DNA from: Nostoc cf. edaphicum LEGE 07299
GTDB taxonomy: Bacteria; Cyanobacteriota; Cyanobacteriia; Cyanobacteriales; Nostocaceae
Direction: 5' to 3'
Length of the DNA: 5,607 nucleotides
NCBI RefSeq assembly: GCF_015207245.1
Contig: NZ_JADEXF010000294.1
Location: 1 to 5,607, forward strand
The position numbers and the translations under genes are program-made. Shown here in pieces: positions 5,095 to 5,607 of the stretch (the stretch's first letter is position 1; every line of letters starts with the position of its first letter). The notes under the pieces are model-generated. The model did no database searches. It was given only the letters and a program-made list of their open reading frames with translations, and was not told the DNA's origin.

Positions 5095-5607
5095 ATGGAC
5101 ATTTTGTTCGCCATCCCGGCGAGTGTAATGGTCTTTGCTTTGGGTGCATCTATTGGTAGTTTTCTCAATGTTATTGTTTATCGCCTACCGGCTGGGTTGT
5201 CAATTCTTTGGCCGCCTTCCCGTTGTCCTAAATGCTTAAACCAGCTAAAAGCTTACGACAATGTACCAGTGTTCGGCTGGATTTCCTTAAGAGGGCGGTG
5301 TCGATATTGCAAAAGCAAAATTTCTGTCCGTTATCCTGTGGTAGAAGGGGTAACGGGCATAATTTTTTTACTAATTTTTTTGGTATTTCAAGTTTCGACT
5401 TTAACAATAGGCTATTGGGCTTTTTGCAGTTGGTTATTGGCTCTATCACTCATCGACTTAGATACAATGACCCTACCCAATCCACTTACTAAGTCGGGTT
5501 TAGTGGTGGGAATTTTGTTTCAAATGGTAGTTGGTTTTCTACCAGAGGGTAGTTTTGTGGCATTGGTAAATCACTTTATGATGGCGATAGTTGGTGCAGT
5601 ATTAGGC
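5095..5607 (+). CDS. pilD: Prepilin peptidase, type IV leader peptidase (partial, C-terminus off the right edge)
   Basis: Membrane aspartic protease that cleaves the leader of type IV prepilins and related pseudopilins and N-methylates the new N-terminus, feeding pilus assembly and with it motility and DNA uptake in cyanobacteria. The 171 codons present cover about 60% of a usual 260-290 aa protein. Seen: N-terminal span with GASIGSFLNVIVYRLP (17-32), a cytoplasmic domain with the paired zinc-type cysteines CPKC (44-47) and CRYC (69-72), RYPVVEGVTG (79-88), then membrane spans and the first catalytic aspartate, Asp121 in LSLIDLDTMTLPN. The second catalytic motif (GxGD) should lie beyond the window. 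The ATG at 5095 is the first start after an in-frame TGA at 5074. It starts immediately after the heptamer block, so any promoter of its own must lie in or before the repeats; read-through from the upstream genes is the alternative. Confidence 0.93.
   Translation, partial: MDILFAIPASVMVFALGASIGSFLNVIVYRLPAGLSILWPPSRCPKCLNQLKAYDNVPVFGWISLRGRCRYCKSKISVRYPVVEGVTGIIFLLIFLVFQVSTLTIGYWAFCSWLLALSLIDLDTMTLPNPLTKSGLVVGILFQMVVGFLPEGSFVALVNHFMMAIVGAVLG

Noticed and set aside
5232..5492. Open frames on both strands (5228-5449 minus, 5232-5492 plus) overlapping pilD
   Set aside because: The pilD frame carries both CxxC motifs and the catalytic aspartate; the others are by-products.

Overview
The window looks like chromosomal DNA of a filamentous, probably heterocyst-forming cyanobacterium of the Nostoc/Anabaena type. 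Three signs support this. Six copies of the octamer GCGATCGC (HIP1, a hallmark of cyanobacterial genomes) occur in 5.6 kb. A block of tandem heptamers (GTCATTG / GACAAAT) resembles the STRR elements known from heterocystous cyanobacteria. The proteins are also typical of that group. The genus is inferred from style and was not tested by a search.

Layout, left to right. Positions 1-1652 (minus strand) carry a two-gene ABC-2 type exporter: the ATPase (702-1652) is transcribed first, followed 44 bp later by its membrane permease, which runs off the left edge (1-657). A 231-bp divergent spacer leads to a plus-strand EcsC-family protein (1884-2480). A hairpin at 2501-2538 separates it from a convergent minus-strand pair: a PIN-domain putative ribonuclease (3017-3478), then an overlapping gene for a small protein made of two near-identical 66-residue modules (2554-3033). 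This pair has the layout of a toxin-antitoxin system with the toxin gene first. A 60-bp divergent spacer follows. Then, on the plus strand, come leuB (3-isopropylmalate dehydrogenase, 3539-4627), a small unrecognised protein starting at GTG (4718-4978), and the first 171 codons of a prepilin peptidase, pilD (5095 to the right edge). The spacer before pilD is filled almost completely by two opposed arrays of eight heptamers each.

The genes do not form one pathway. LeuB is core leucine biosynthesis, PilD processes type IV pilins and related prepilins, the ABC pair exports an unknown substrate, and the PIN/duplicated-module pair is an accessory stability or defence-type module set between housekeeping genes. 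The most interesting points are the internally duplicated putative antitoxin overlapping a PIN toxin gene, and the symmetrical heptamer arrays, which start on a stop codon and supply a possible Shine-Dalgarno sequence for pilD. No tRNA, rRNA, CRISPR array, insertion sequence or phage gene was seen.
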